A stretch of 43,153 bases of DNA from Methylocella silvestris (GTDB taxonomy: Bacteria > Pseudomonadota > Alphaproteobacteria > Rhizobiales > Beijerinckiaceae). The DNA is taken from contig NZ_PDZR01000030.1 of assembly GCF_002891535.1 (NCBI RefSeq), positions 1-43,153 of the forward strand, given 5' to 3'. Under the pieces are notes generated by a model, which had not been told where the DNA came from, made no database searches, and was given only the letters and a program-made list of their open reading frames with translations. A program made the translations under genes and the position numbers. Positions 36,765 to 43,153 of this stretch are shown in pieces; the first letter of the stretch is position 1, and the number at the start of each line of letters is the position of its first letter.

Positions 36765-38204
36765 TCACTTAACGCCTATTTTGATCCTGACGCCCGTGAC
36801 CTTCAAAGCCGCCGCAGCGAACGCTTCTTGAACTGCCCCGGACTTCGATTCGGCGCAAAGCAGCGCATCGTGGAGGGGCAGCGCGACGACGCCTTGCCCG
36901 GTCAGCTCCTTCATGGCGTCCAGAATGATTTCGCTCTCGGTGAACATGAAGCCGTAGCCAGCATTCGTTCCAAGGGCGATGAACGGAGCGAGGTCCGGCA
37001 AGGTTTCCAGCACGGCCGCGCGGAGGGTCGCCACGGTCAGGCCGTGAGGCATCGCCGTTTCGATCTCCCCCGGCCAACGCCGCCCGTTTAATCCAAAGAA
37101 CAGGGCGTTGACGGCTTTCTTGATCGCGCCGCGTTGGACGCTGAAGCCTTTCGCTGCGAGGAGTTCGGCGGTTTGGTCGTAGGGGTCGGCGTCGTCGAGT
37201 TGACGCCCCGCGCTTGCATAAGCCAGCCGCGTGAAAAGGGCGTTGGCGTCCACCTCCGCGATGCACTCGCCGTCGATCCGTAGGCTTGCCGCGCGGCGTT
37301 CCTTGTCGAGGTTGCTCCAGAACGCCCCAAACAGCCGTCCGCCCATATGAGGCACGCCACGGCGCGGGAGAGGGCAGCCTGAAGGCAAGGAGAAGTAGCG
37401 GCGAAGGCGTCTGTCCGACACGCGCACGTGGCCGCGCCCGTCATCCTCGAAGGCAAGGTCCGCCCCAGCAAGGACGGCATTCATCTCGCGCAACTCCTCC
37501 CGCCATTTGTTCGTCTCGGGGGTGTCAATATAATCGAGGCGTTCGCGAGATACGGCCTTCTGCGCCGCGCCGTTCACCCAGTCGAGGGCTGAGGCGTTGC
37601 GGGACAGGATAATCATCTCCTCTCTGTCATCGCGTCCGAGGTCCGCGTTTGAGATGCCTTTGAGGCGGGCTTCGTTTGCGAAGTTGGACGTTGGCGTGAT
37701 GCGGGAGGCCGTCCCTCTCCACTCGCCATTTGTCGGCAAGCGCCCCAAACCCAGCCTCAGGAACTCTCCCTCGGCAACGTCAAGGACCGCCTTCAGCGTC
37801 TTCGGCCCAAAATGCGGCGGGCTGTAGCGGCTCCCGCTCCAGTTGTTCCACCCGAGGATGATAAGAAGGCCGCATTCCCCCGCGCCGTCCCGCACAAGGT
37901 TGCAAACGAGCGCCTCCACGGCCGACATGAAGCCCGCCCTTTCCTTGGCCGAGCGGCGGTTTCCTCGGGGCCGCCCGTTGGCTTCGATGATCGCCGCGAT
38001 GTCGTCTACAAGCTGCCGCAGTGCAGGACCAACGGCAACAAGCCAAGGATCGAACCAGAGCGATTCTGTAGGCCCCTGCGGACTCTTCCGAGCGCCTTCG
38101 TGGGCCGCTAGGCTATCCTCCATGCTCTCCGACGAGACGGCGGCCAAGGGACTCGCCAGGGCTTCGTGAGGCAGTCCCGCTGCGTCAATATCTGTGGATG
38201 ACAA
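36765..38204 (-). CDS. Protein with family-A polymerase palm-like motifs (candidate replication protein)
   Basis: The 479-aa product belongs to a recurring mobile-element family that I recognise by its pattern but not by a name. After an N-terminal region without landmarks, GGRLFGAFWSNL (288-299) leads into ECIAEVDANALFTRLAYASAG, with Asp319 placed like motif A of Pol I. Then DPYD, a motif B-like GAIKKAVNALFFG (Lys362/363, Asn366), FTESEIILDAM and a motif C-like VVALPLHDALL (His445-Asp446) follow. Order and spacing mimic the palm of family-A DNA polymerases, without fingers or exonuclease domains. Its start overlaps the upstream zinc-finger-like gene by 20 bp. Polymerase activity is inference; a non-catalytic replication role is equally possible. 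Confidence 0.5.
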   Translation of the reverse strand: MSSTDIDAAGLPHEALASPLAAVSSESMEDSLAAHEGARKSPQGPTESLWFDPWLVAVGPALRQLVDDIAAIIEANGRPRGNRRSAKERAGFMSAVEALVCNLVRDGAGECGLLIILGWNNWSGSRYSPPHFGPKTLKAVLDVAEGEFLRLGLGRLPTNGEWRGTASRITPTSNFANEARLKGISNADLGRDDREEMIILSRNASALDWVNGAAQKAVSRERLDYIDTPETNKWREELREMNAVLAGADLAFEDDGRGHVRVSDRRLRRYFSLPSGCPLPRRGVPHMGGRLFGAFWSNLDKERRAASLRIDGECIAEVDANALFTRLAYASAGRQLDDADPYDQTAELLAAKGFSVQRGAIKKAVNALFFGLNGRRWPGEIETAMPHGLTVATLRAAVLETLPDLAPFIALGTNAGYGFMFTESEIILDAMKELTGQGVVALPLHDALLCAESKSGAVQEAFAAAALKVTGVRIKIGVK

Positions 38205-39126
38205 GTTTCTCTCCCGCCGGTGTTTCTTTTACCTCAACAGACTTCGGCTTGCGCAACGGATTGGGCGGCCCGTCGTCAACCTTGATCACAGTTGCATGTC
38301 GGCCCTGGATGACGAATTCGGGTGGGTAGGGGCGCTCCTTCCAGCTTGTCTTCGGCTTCCCCGTCTTGGTCGTCATGGCCTCCAGCGCGCGCTTCATCTC
38401 AAACACCCCGGAAAGGTGATGTTGCGTGACGAGTTCGGAGGCTTCCTCAAGCGCTTCCCCGAGCCGCCGCAAGACGAGCCCGTGGGACGGCTGAAAGGCT
38501 TCGATCCTGAAAGGTTTGTCGGGGGCCGAGGACCGCTCCCAGCGCTTCGTGATGCCGCCGCCGAGCGTATTGAGCACCTTGCCCATTTGCACGCGCGGAT
38601 ACTCCCGGAACTTGTCGGGGCCGCTTGTATGGGGCGGGTCGGCTTCATCGGCAAAGGCGGCTTCGACTCCCAAGGATGCCCCAAGCAACACCTTCGGGTC
38701 GATCTTCCGCCTCTTGATCCGAGCGAACACGGCGCGGGCCTTTACGGCGGGGGAGAGCGTTCGGATGTCATGGGCTTCGACAACCGGCCCCGCACTATCG
38801 AGAAGCCCTTCGATCCGCGCCAAGGCAGTCTTGACGAAAAGCTCGGAGGCGTTCTTGACGATCCATTCGAAGGCGGCGCGGCGGTAAGGGGTGAGGTGTC
38901 GTGCGGTATAACTACCGATTGTAGTATGGCCGTGGCGGCGGAGGTGATGGCGATGGCTGCGGCAGTATTTCCCCATGCCTTCCGTTGTGGCGGCCAGCGG
39001 GGGACGCTTGCAGCCGAGCACCCAGCACGTCTCATTGGCATAGGCGGGGTCGATGGTGGCGGCCTTGCGGATGGCGTCGGCGCGGCGTTTGAGGGCTTTT
39101 GGCGCTGTCGGAGGCGTGCGCCTCAA
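38185..39126 (-). CDS. Hypothetical protein with an N-terminal Cys/His cluster
   Basis: The start is TTG at 39126, placed by GAGAGGAGATCGCA just upstream. The 313-aa basic protein has a likely zinc site at residues 34-66 (CWVLGCKRPP.., then YCRSHRHHLRRHGH), followed by a helical middle region and a Lys-rich C-terminus. It could bind nucleic acid. It overlaps the palm-motif gene, so the two are coupled and probably work together. I do not recognise the family beyond the phage/ICE-like Cys/His arrangement. Confidence 0.55.
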   Translation of the reverse strand: MRRTPPTAPKALKRRADAIRKAATIDPAYANETCWVLGCKRPPLAATTEGMGKYCRSHRHHLRRHGHTTIGSYTARHLTPYRRAAFEWIVKNASELFVKTALARIEGLLDSAGPVVEAHDIRTLSPAVKARAVFARIKRRKIDPKVLLGASLGVEAAFADEADPPHTSGPDKFREYPRVQMGKVLNTLGGGITKRWERSSAPDKPFRIEAFQPSHGLVLRRLGEALEEASELVTQHHLSGVFEMKRALEAMTTKTGKPKTSWKERPYPPEFVIQGRHATVIKVDDGPPNPLRKPKSVEVKETPAGEKLVIHRY

Positions 39127-39365
39127 TGCGATCTCCTCTCGTTAATCCACACAAATATTAGGTATAATTACCGGCTTGGGCTGCCCTGTCCCTGCCTCAC
39201 AAAAACGCGGTATCGCGGACAAATTGGTCGTGAAGGAGCGCGGGAGGGCCGACAAGCGGGGTATGGGTAGCCCCAGGGCAAGAAGCGGGGGAGTTTGATG
39301 TCCCGCCGACTCCCTGTCCCTGAGGCCTCCGTCTAGCAGCCTACAAGAGGGTCAGCCGGGGTTCC

Positions 39366-39917
39366 TTAGGCGGCGACGGGAGGAGCGCCCAACGCATTAA
39401 GCCGAGCATCCGTGGCCGCGTCCTTGGCGCATTGGCGGAACCGGTTGTCCGCTGTGTTGCACGCTTTGCTCCACACGATTTTGTCATAGCCGCCGAAGCG
39501 CACAGTCTCCGCAGCTAAATCCAGCCAAAGGTCGAAATTGGAGGCGGGTTTGCTTGATGCGCTCTTTGCACCCGAACGGCCGCCGCTTGCTATGAATGAC
39601 GCAAAGTCAGTGACGTTATTGAGGAACCAACTCTCCTCAACGACAATCCGCAAGCGTGTTAAGCCGCGATCGGAGGCCAGCCGTAAAGCCATGATGGTAG
39701 CCAAAATGGCCGCCCTTGGGCCTGTAACATCCGCATCCGTATTGCATTCGCATGGTGGCTGGAACGCGATGGCGTTCTTCCTGCGGTCCACGAACAGCAC
39801 GCTTAGTGCCGCTACGGCGGGCGCTTTTGTCGTTGAATGAGCAATGTAAGCAATTTCTTCGTAGGAGTCGTTCGCTGCGGTTAACGTCGAAGTGTCCAAG
39901 TGCATATTTCCTTTCAT
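39366..39917 (-). CDS. Divergent RNase H-like fold protein
   Basis: The product has 183 aa from ATG 39917; ATG at 39905 is an alternative. The layout follows RNase HI: strands around VAALSVLFVDRRKNAIAF, a helix TGPRAAILATIMALRLASDRG in the place of the catalytic-Glu helix, strand-helix LRIVVEESWFLNNVTDF in the place of the DSxxxxN motif, and an end KIVWSKACNTADNRFRQCAKDAA in the place of the final N..AD..A helix. The canonical Glu is replaced by Ala and the second Asp by Glu, so catalysis is doubtful. It lies 240 bp upstream of the zinc-finger/palm-motif pair in the same direction. Confidence 0.4.
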   Translation of the reverse strand: MKGNMHLDTSTLTAANDSYEEIAYIAHSTTKAPAVAALSVLFVDRRKNAIAFQPPCECNTDADVTGPRAAILATIMALRLASDRGLTRLRIVVEESWFLNNVTDFASFIASGGRSGAKSASSKPASNFDLWLDLAAETVRFGGYDKIVWSKACNTADNRFRQCAKDAATDARLNALGAPPVAA

Positions 39918-39942
39918 TGTTTCTGTTGATGGAAGTGGGCTC

Positions 39943-40314
39943 TCAGCGCCCGCTTTGCTTCTTGTTGGGGAGGTGATCCACCATCGCGTTGATGGCCTGT
40001 AAGATACCCATGGCGTTCCGCAATGGGATGAGCCCTATGGCGCGCTTCGCCTCGGATCGGGTCCCCGACCACCCGTCCCTGATGCTCTCGATGCCCGTCT
40101 GGAGGGCGTCAAAGATCGCGCCCGCCATGTCCACCACGGGGATGCTGGTGATCGCGTTGAGGGTTAGCCCCGACGATCTGGCGGCTTGCCCGAAGCCTTG
40201 CCCGTCCTCATCCTTAGGGGGGAGCCCTAAGCGCTGCCCCGTGGTTAGAAAGGGTCCTATGACCTCGGGAGTTATGCCCGCCATGCCCACGCGGGACCAC
40301 ACGTTGAGGGCCAT
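39943..40314 (-). CDS. Small hypothetical protein, possibly phage-derived
   Basis: The 123-aa product has two weakly hydrophobic helices (ITSIPVVDMAGAIFDALQTG and AIGLIPLRNAMGILQAINAM) and ends LPNKKQSGR. The ending resembles the C-terminal ends of large internal virion proteins of podovirus-like phages, so it may be the remnant of such a gene. It lies 26 bp upstream of the RNase H-like gene, same strand. Confidence in any function is low. Confidence 0.4.
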   Translation of the reverse strand: MALNVWSRVGMAGITPEVIGPFLTTGQRLGLPPKDEDGQGFGQAARSSGLTLNAITSIPVVDMAGAIFDALQTGIESIRDGWSGTRSEAKRAIGLIPLRNAMGILQAINAMVDHLPNKKQSGR

Positions 40315-40444
40315 CTTGGCCAGCGGGCCACCTCTCCTTCGTGTTTGTTTGTTTGTTGCGCGCTCGCAGATAGTCGAACAAAAGCGGCCTCAGAGGCAGC
40401 GCTTGCGCCAAGTGCTTTGCCGATGTCGCGAATGTCTAAGAGGG

Positions 40445-40669
40445 TTAGCGGGAGACTTGCTTAGTGGCGGGAAGGCGGCGCTCGAAACGCCACGCCCTGG
40501 ACTGCTTATGGAGGTGCCGCTCACCAGCTTCGGAGGTTTCTTTGCGGCTGGAACGGATCGCCCGTTGCTCTTGCTTGGAAGTTCCTGGGGGATAGGAGGA
40601 ATAGTGCTGATCGTGCGGATGTTGCGGCCGTGGCGCGGCGATTTTGCGCGCTGCTTCTTTAGCGGCCAT
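40445..40669 (-). CDS. Small hypothetical protein
   Basis: The frame encodes 74 aa, basic and Gln/Arg/Pro-rich, starting MAAKEAARKIAAPRPQ. It shares the orientation of the module to the left. I see no motif and no strong Shine-Dalgarno; it may be non-coding. Confidence 0.22.
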   Translation of the reverse strand: MAAKEAARKIAAPRPQHPHDQHYSSYPPGTSKQEQRAIRSSRKETSEAGERHLHKQSRAWRFERRLPATKQVSR

Positions 40670-40738
40670 CGCCTCGCGAGTAATCAGGGTGAAGGTCTGC
40701 GTTGGGGCCTCCTGCGGTTTCGACGTTGCTTTGTCTCG

Positions 40739-40921
40739 TCAGCTTGGGAAAGAACCCAAGGACCGCTTTGCGCCATCGCGCCAACGGGGCCGCTTGCGCG
40801 CCTCCCGTGCCGCTTGCGCGGCTTGTTCGCCTCTAGGGCCGCTTGCGCGGCTTGGCCCCCGGTTATGTCCGGCTCCGGGAACCGCTACGCCCCCGGTATG
40901 GGCTAGAAGCCACAAACGCAA
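40739..40921 (-). CDS. Small protein with GHNRGP motif
   Basis: The 60-codon frame starts at TTG 40921 and contains VPGAGHNRGPSRASG, then an Ala/Arg/Glu-rich helix. GHNRGP near the N-terminus recurs in small prophage-encoded proteins of Alphaproteobacteria, whose role is unknown. The start is poorly supported, so the frame may be a remnant. Confidence 0.3.
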   Translation of the reverse strand: MRLWLLAHTGGVAVPGAGHNRGPSRASGPRGEQAAQAAREARKRPRWRDGAKRSLGSFPS

Positions 40922-41257
40922 ATAGCCGTCAAGCTCAAAATCGAACTTGCCGGCACAACTTCCCCATTTGCACCGCTTCTATCCCATAAAAAGCGCCGGT
41001 GCAAGGCGCAATACTACTAAACATTCTGTCGCAGTCAGTAAATTCAATTGGTTACGAGGCGGCGCGTGCCACCCGCGTCCCAATAAACGTCGGAAATGGC
41101 AGCAACTTCAATTAGTTGCTCATTGCAAATCGTGCCAACGGACTGTCGATCGACGCGACCAACCGGTAGCGTGCGCGGCGGCACATTCACCGGAACGTCC
41201 GCTGATAGGGTCCCACAAACCGGCACCAGGGGATCGAATTATTTTCGGAGGCGAGCA

Positions 41258-41770
41258 ATGCAATTTGAACAATTCGACAGCGGCGACGCGGGTCCGACAG
41301 CGTCGTCGAAGGATCACGCTAGCAAGTTTCCCAACTGCGGCAATTATCTCAAGAATTCAATGAACCCACAGAAGCTTAAGAAGGATAAGCCCAAAGTATG
41401 GGCCGCTTTCGTTAAATGGTGCGGCAACGAGGTATGGGCCACCACGGCGTGCACGTGGGGCAAGGGGCCGATGGTTCAGATCAACAGCGCCAAGGTTCGC
41501 CGCGCCAATGGCCGCACCACGGGCGACGACGCCGAGCATGTGATGTGCTTCATTCATGGCAAGGTCGCCAACAAATATGAACAGGGCAACGTGGCTATCG
41601 TTTGGGAATCGACGGTCCTGCACGAACTCGTTCATTGGACGCGCTGGAAGCAGAAGCTTGTCGATCCGAAGGACGACAGCGGTACGGAGATCGAAGTGGG
41701 CAAGGCCTTCGAGAACGAGGCCTACGGAGGCGACGTGTCCTTGCAGACACCCGACGCGCCCAAGCCCTAA
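41258..41770 (+). CDS. HExxH zinc metallopeptidase, effector-like
   Basis: ATG at 41258 follows a GGAGG Shine-Dalgarno; the longer open frame upstream lacks one. The 170-aa product has no signal peptide. Zinc ligands are His122 and His126 in VLHELVHW with catalytic Glu123, and the third ligand is probably Glu152 in the motif KAFENEAYGGD. The HELVHW...GxxFExExYG arrangement is that of small zincin domains found as C-terminal toxins or stand-alone effectors of contractile systems. No immunity gene is visible next to it. It converges with the resolvase, the two stop codons overlapping (41767-41770). Confidence 0.6.
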   Translation: MQFEQFDSGDAGPTASSKDHASKFPNCGNYLKNSMNPQKLKKDKPKVWAAFVKWCGNEVWATTACTWGKGPMVQINSAKVRRANGRTTGDDAEHVMCFIHGKVANKYEQGNVAIVWESTVLHELVHWTRWKQKLVDPKDDSGTEIEVGKAFENEAYGGDVSLQTPDAPKP

Positions 41771-42339
41771 CCGAACACCGACGGGCGACCTGAGCCGCGC
41801 TTCCCAAGCGCCCGATACACGCTCATCCGACTTATGTTCATGGCCTTCGCGATCTCGCTTGGTCCAAGGCCTTTGGCTTGGTGTTCACGCACCTTCTCCG
41901 CGTCGATGCTCGCAGGACGCCCGTTGTACTTCCCTTCCGCCTTGGCCTTGGAGATGCCCTCAAGCTGGCGCTCCTTGCGAAGGTTCGTCTCGAATTCCGC
42001 GAACACCCCGAGCATGTCGAGGAAGGCTTTCCCAGCGGCCGTTCCGGTATCAATTGGCTGTTCGGTCGCCTTCAACGTCACCCCCTTGGCTTTCAACTCG
42101 CGCACGATGTCCTGCAAGTCGCCAATGGAGCGCGCGAGGCGATCAACGCGGGTGACCACTAACTCATCGCCCTTGCGCAGGAAGCCCATGAGTCGCTTCA
42201 ACTCCGCGCGGCCCTCCAGCTTGGTCCCGCTGACTTTCTCCTGCCGCACGTCCTCGCACCCAGCCGCCTCAAGGGCATGGAGTTGGATGCTCGTATCCTG
42301 GTCGGTCGTGGAGACGCGGGCATATCCGAACTTCGTCAT
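41767..42339 (-). CDS. Serine recombinase, resolvase/invertase family
   Basis: The 190-aa product starts MTKFGYARVSTTDQD with catalytic Ser10 and contains the family motifs RKGDELVVTRVDRLARS, DTGTAAGKAFLDMLGVFAEFE and a C-terminal helix-turn-helix (GLGPSEIAKAMNISRMSVYRAL). These are all intact. Such enzymes resolve cointegrates or invert DNA; Tn3-type resolvases act at a res site next to their own gene. The region directly upstream (42357-42470) has the repeats expected of such a site. No transposase of Tn3 type is visible within the window. Confidence 0.93.
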   Translation of the reverse strand: MTKFGYARVSTTDQDTSIQLHALEAAGCEDVRQEKVSGTKLEGRAELKRLMGFLRKGDELVVTRVDRLARSIGDLQDIVRELKAKGVTLKATEQPIDTGTAAGKAFLDMLGVFAEFETNLRKERQLEGISKAKAEGKYNGRPASIDAEKVREHQAKGLGPSEIAKAMNISRMSVYRALGKRGSGRPSVFG

Positions 42340-42356
42340 GGCTGCTTGTCCTGGGA

Positions 42357-42470
42357 TGTAACATTAGGGTGTATGCAGCTGTGTTACATGTCACAGAACT
42401 AGAGGTCAACCTTATGTTACGCATCCTTCGAGGGCCGAGGCGTGTAACCTCAGGGTATACCCTAACGTGA
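42357..42470. promoter_or_regulatory. Candidate res/recombination site with repeated half-sites
   Basis: The half-site TAACATTAGGGTGTA (42360) recurs as TAACCTCAGGGTATA (42446) and inverted as CGTTAGGGTATA (42466 leftward), so that AGGGTATACCCT at 42452-42463 is a perfect palindrome. TGTAAC (42357) and GTTACA (42383) also form an inverted pair. This matches the multi-subsite form of serine-resolvase targets and overlaps the resolvase promoter. Confidence 0.5.
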
Positions 42471-42568
42471 CGAAGGAGCCGGGCTAAGCTGGTAAAGAGG
42501 ATTGACAAAACTGCCTAGGTGGAAGAGCCCGGTAACATGGGCGCTTGTCGCGGGGAGGAGCAGGGCAA

Positions 42569-43039
42569 GTGGGCGACGATGGACTAAGCGTCGAAGAACG
42601 GCGTTCCCGCTGGGCCGATGTCATCGCGCGGCTATTTTTTGAGATTCCTGGGGATTTTTTTCTAAGCGTCGAAGCATTGCTGGAGCCCGATTGCCAGTTC
42701 CGCCCGGCGGGTCTGGCACTTATCGGAAATCTCCTTCGGGCCGCAACAGTCGCATCGCTTCCTTATACGATGGCTTCCTCAGAAGTTATGCAGCGTCGCT
42801 ACAGCCAGTTACTTGCAGCCGAGAGTATTCGACAGCTTAATTACCACGAATCACCATTGAATGAAGAAGCACAGGCAAAAGCCGCCGAAATCGCTCATAG
42901 GCGAATGCGGGAAGAAACAGAGGCCGACGCGCGGCGCGAATTTCCATGGGCAGCCTCGGCAACATTGAGTAATCTTGAGAGCCGCCTTCATGACGAAAAG
43001 TTTTCGGCCGCTGCCGCCGATCTTCTTAGGTCCTGTTGA
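42569..43039 (+). pseudogene. Hypothetical gene, 3' end cut by an IS element
   Basis: GTG at 42569 is preferred because AGGAG lies about nine bases upstream; a TTG at 42545 is the frame's first start. The 156-residue reading frame is helical and Glu/Ala/Arg-rich at its end (EAQAKAAEIAHRRMREETEADARREF), without a recognisable domain. The last codons (LRSC, stop) lie in what looks like the terminal inverted repeat of the adjoining IS, so the natural C-terminus is missing. Confidence 0.45.
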
Positions 43040-43153
43040 CAAATACCCTCATCCATAGTCGGACGGCGGCGATGAGGACGAAGCCGCGGTAGCTTTCGGC
43101 GGTCTTGTCGTAGCGGGTCGCCAAGCGGCGCCAGTTTTTCAGTTTGTTGAAGC
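43026..43153 (-). mobile_element. IS5-family insertion sequence, transposase 3' end (partial)
   Basis: Read leftward from the window edge, the frame gives FNKLKNWRRLATRYDKTAES, then YRGFVLIAAVRLWMRVFVN and a stop at 43026-43028. This is the conserved C-terminus of IS5-family (IS427-like) DDE transposases. The element end is probably near 43029, with GGTCCTGTTGACAAATA as the inverted repeat, next to CTTAG, a likely YTAR-type target. The rest lies outside the window. Confidence 0.85.

Larger units (their letters stand above)
40315..41257. other. Gene-poor stretch with short leftward frames
   Basis: More than 900 bp without a clear gene of normal size. It holds two small leftward frames (listed separately), a TTTGTTTGTTTG triplet-like run at 40342-40355 and a short GC-rich repetition of GCCGCTTGCGCG near 40788-40852. 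The right part (40960-41250) is relatively AT-rich and should contain the promoter of the metallopeptidase gene. Confidence 0.4.

Noticed and set aside
39140-39180. TATAAT-like sequence on the + strand near 39162
   Set aside because: No matching -35 box and no gene follows in that direction.
40788-40852. Repeated GCCGCTTGCGCG units, considered as CRISPR or iterons
   Set aside because: The units are short, irregularly spaced and lie in GC-rich low-complexity sequence; no spacer structure. I saw no CRISPR array anywhere in the window.

Overview
The window is high-GC chromosomal DNA from an alphaproteobacterium of the order Hyphomicrobiales (Rhizobiales), most likely a Beijerinckiaceae/Methylocystaceae-type methylotroph relative. 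The evidence is the Omp25/31-type porin paralogues, the rpsF-rpsR-DUF2232-rplI order, the enoyl-CoA hydratase/DUF6163 pair and the style of the type II secretion genes. The family-level placement is inference.

Bases 1-12076 hold an almost complete type II secretion system (T2SS). Reading leftward from about 8282 are gspE, F, G, H, I, J, K, L, M and a GspN/GspC-like gene cut by the window start; most neighbours from gspG onward overlap by ATGA. Reading rightward from 8479 are the secretin gspD, a short prepilin peptidase coupled to it, and a Sel1-repeat protein. The ATPase and platform protein drive a pseudopilus of GspG-K, matured by the peptidase, through the outer-membrane secretin.

Bases 12169-31187 are mostly housekeeping: tRNA-Gly, a conserved gene broken by an apparent one-base deletion, an OprB-like porin, a 3-hydroxyisobutyryl-CoA hydrolase-like enzyme with a membrane partner, the S6/S18/L9 ribosomal operon, a Cys-cluster protein, the fatty-acid genes fabD-fabG-acpP-fabF followed by mltG, rimO, three Omp25/31-like porins (two forming a recent duplication) and tRNA-Ser. 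Intergenic gaps here carry at least two families of dispersed repeats.

From the 3' end of tRNA-Ser (31187) to the window end the DNA is accessory. A large tyrosine recombinase sits directly beside the tRNA. It is followed by a YaaC-like protein with a novel-looking N-terminal domain, an OmpA-domain protein with an effector-like C-terminus, a leftward module (zinc-finger-like protein, a protein with family-A polymerase palm-like motifs, a degenerate RNase H-like protein, a possible phage-derived protein), an HExxH metallopeptidase of effector type, a serine resolvase with a candidate res site, and a gene apparently cut by an IS5-family element that runs off the window. The island's right attachment site was not found inside the window.
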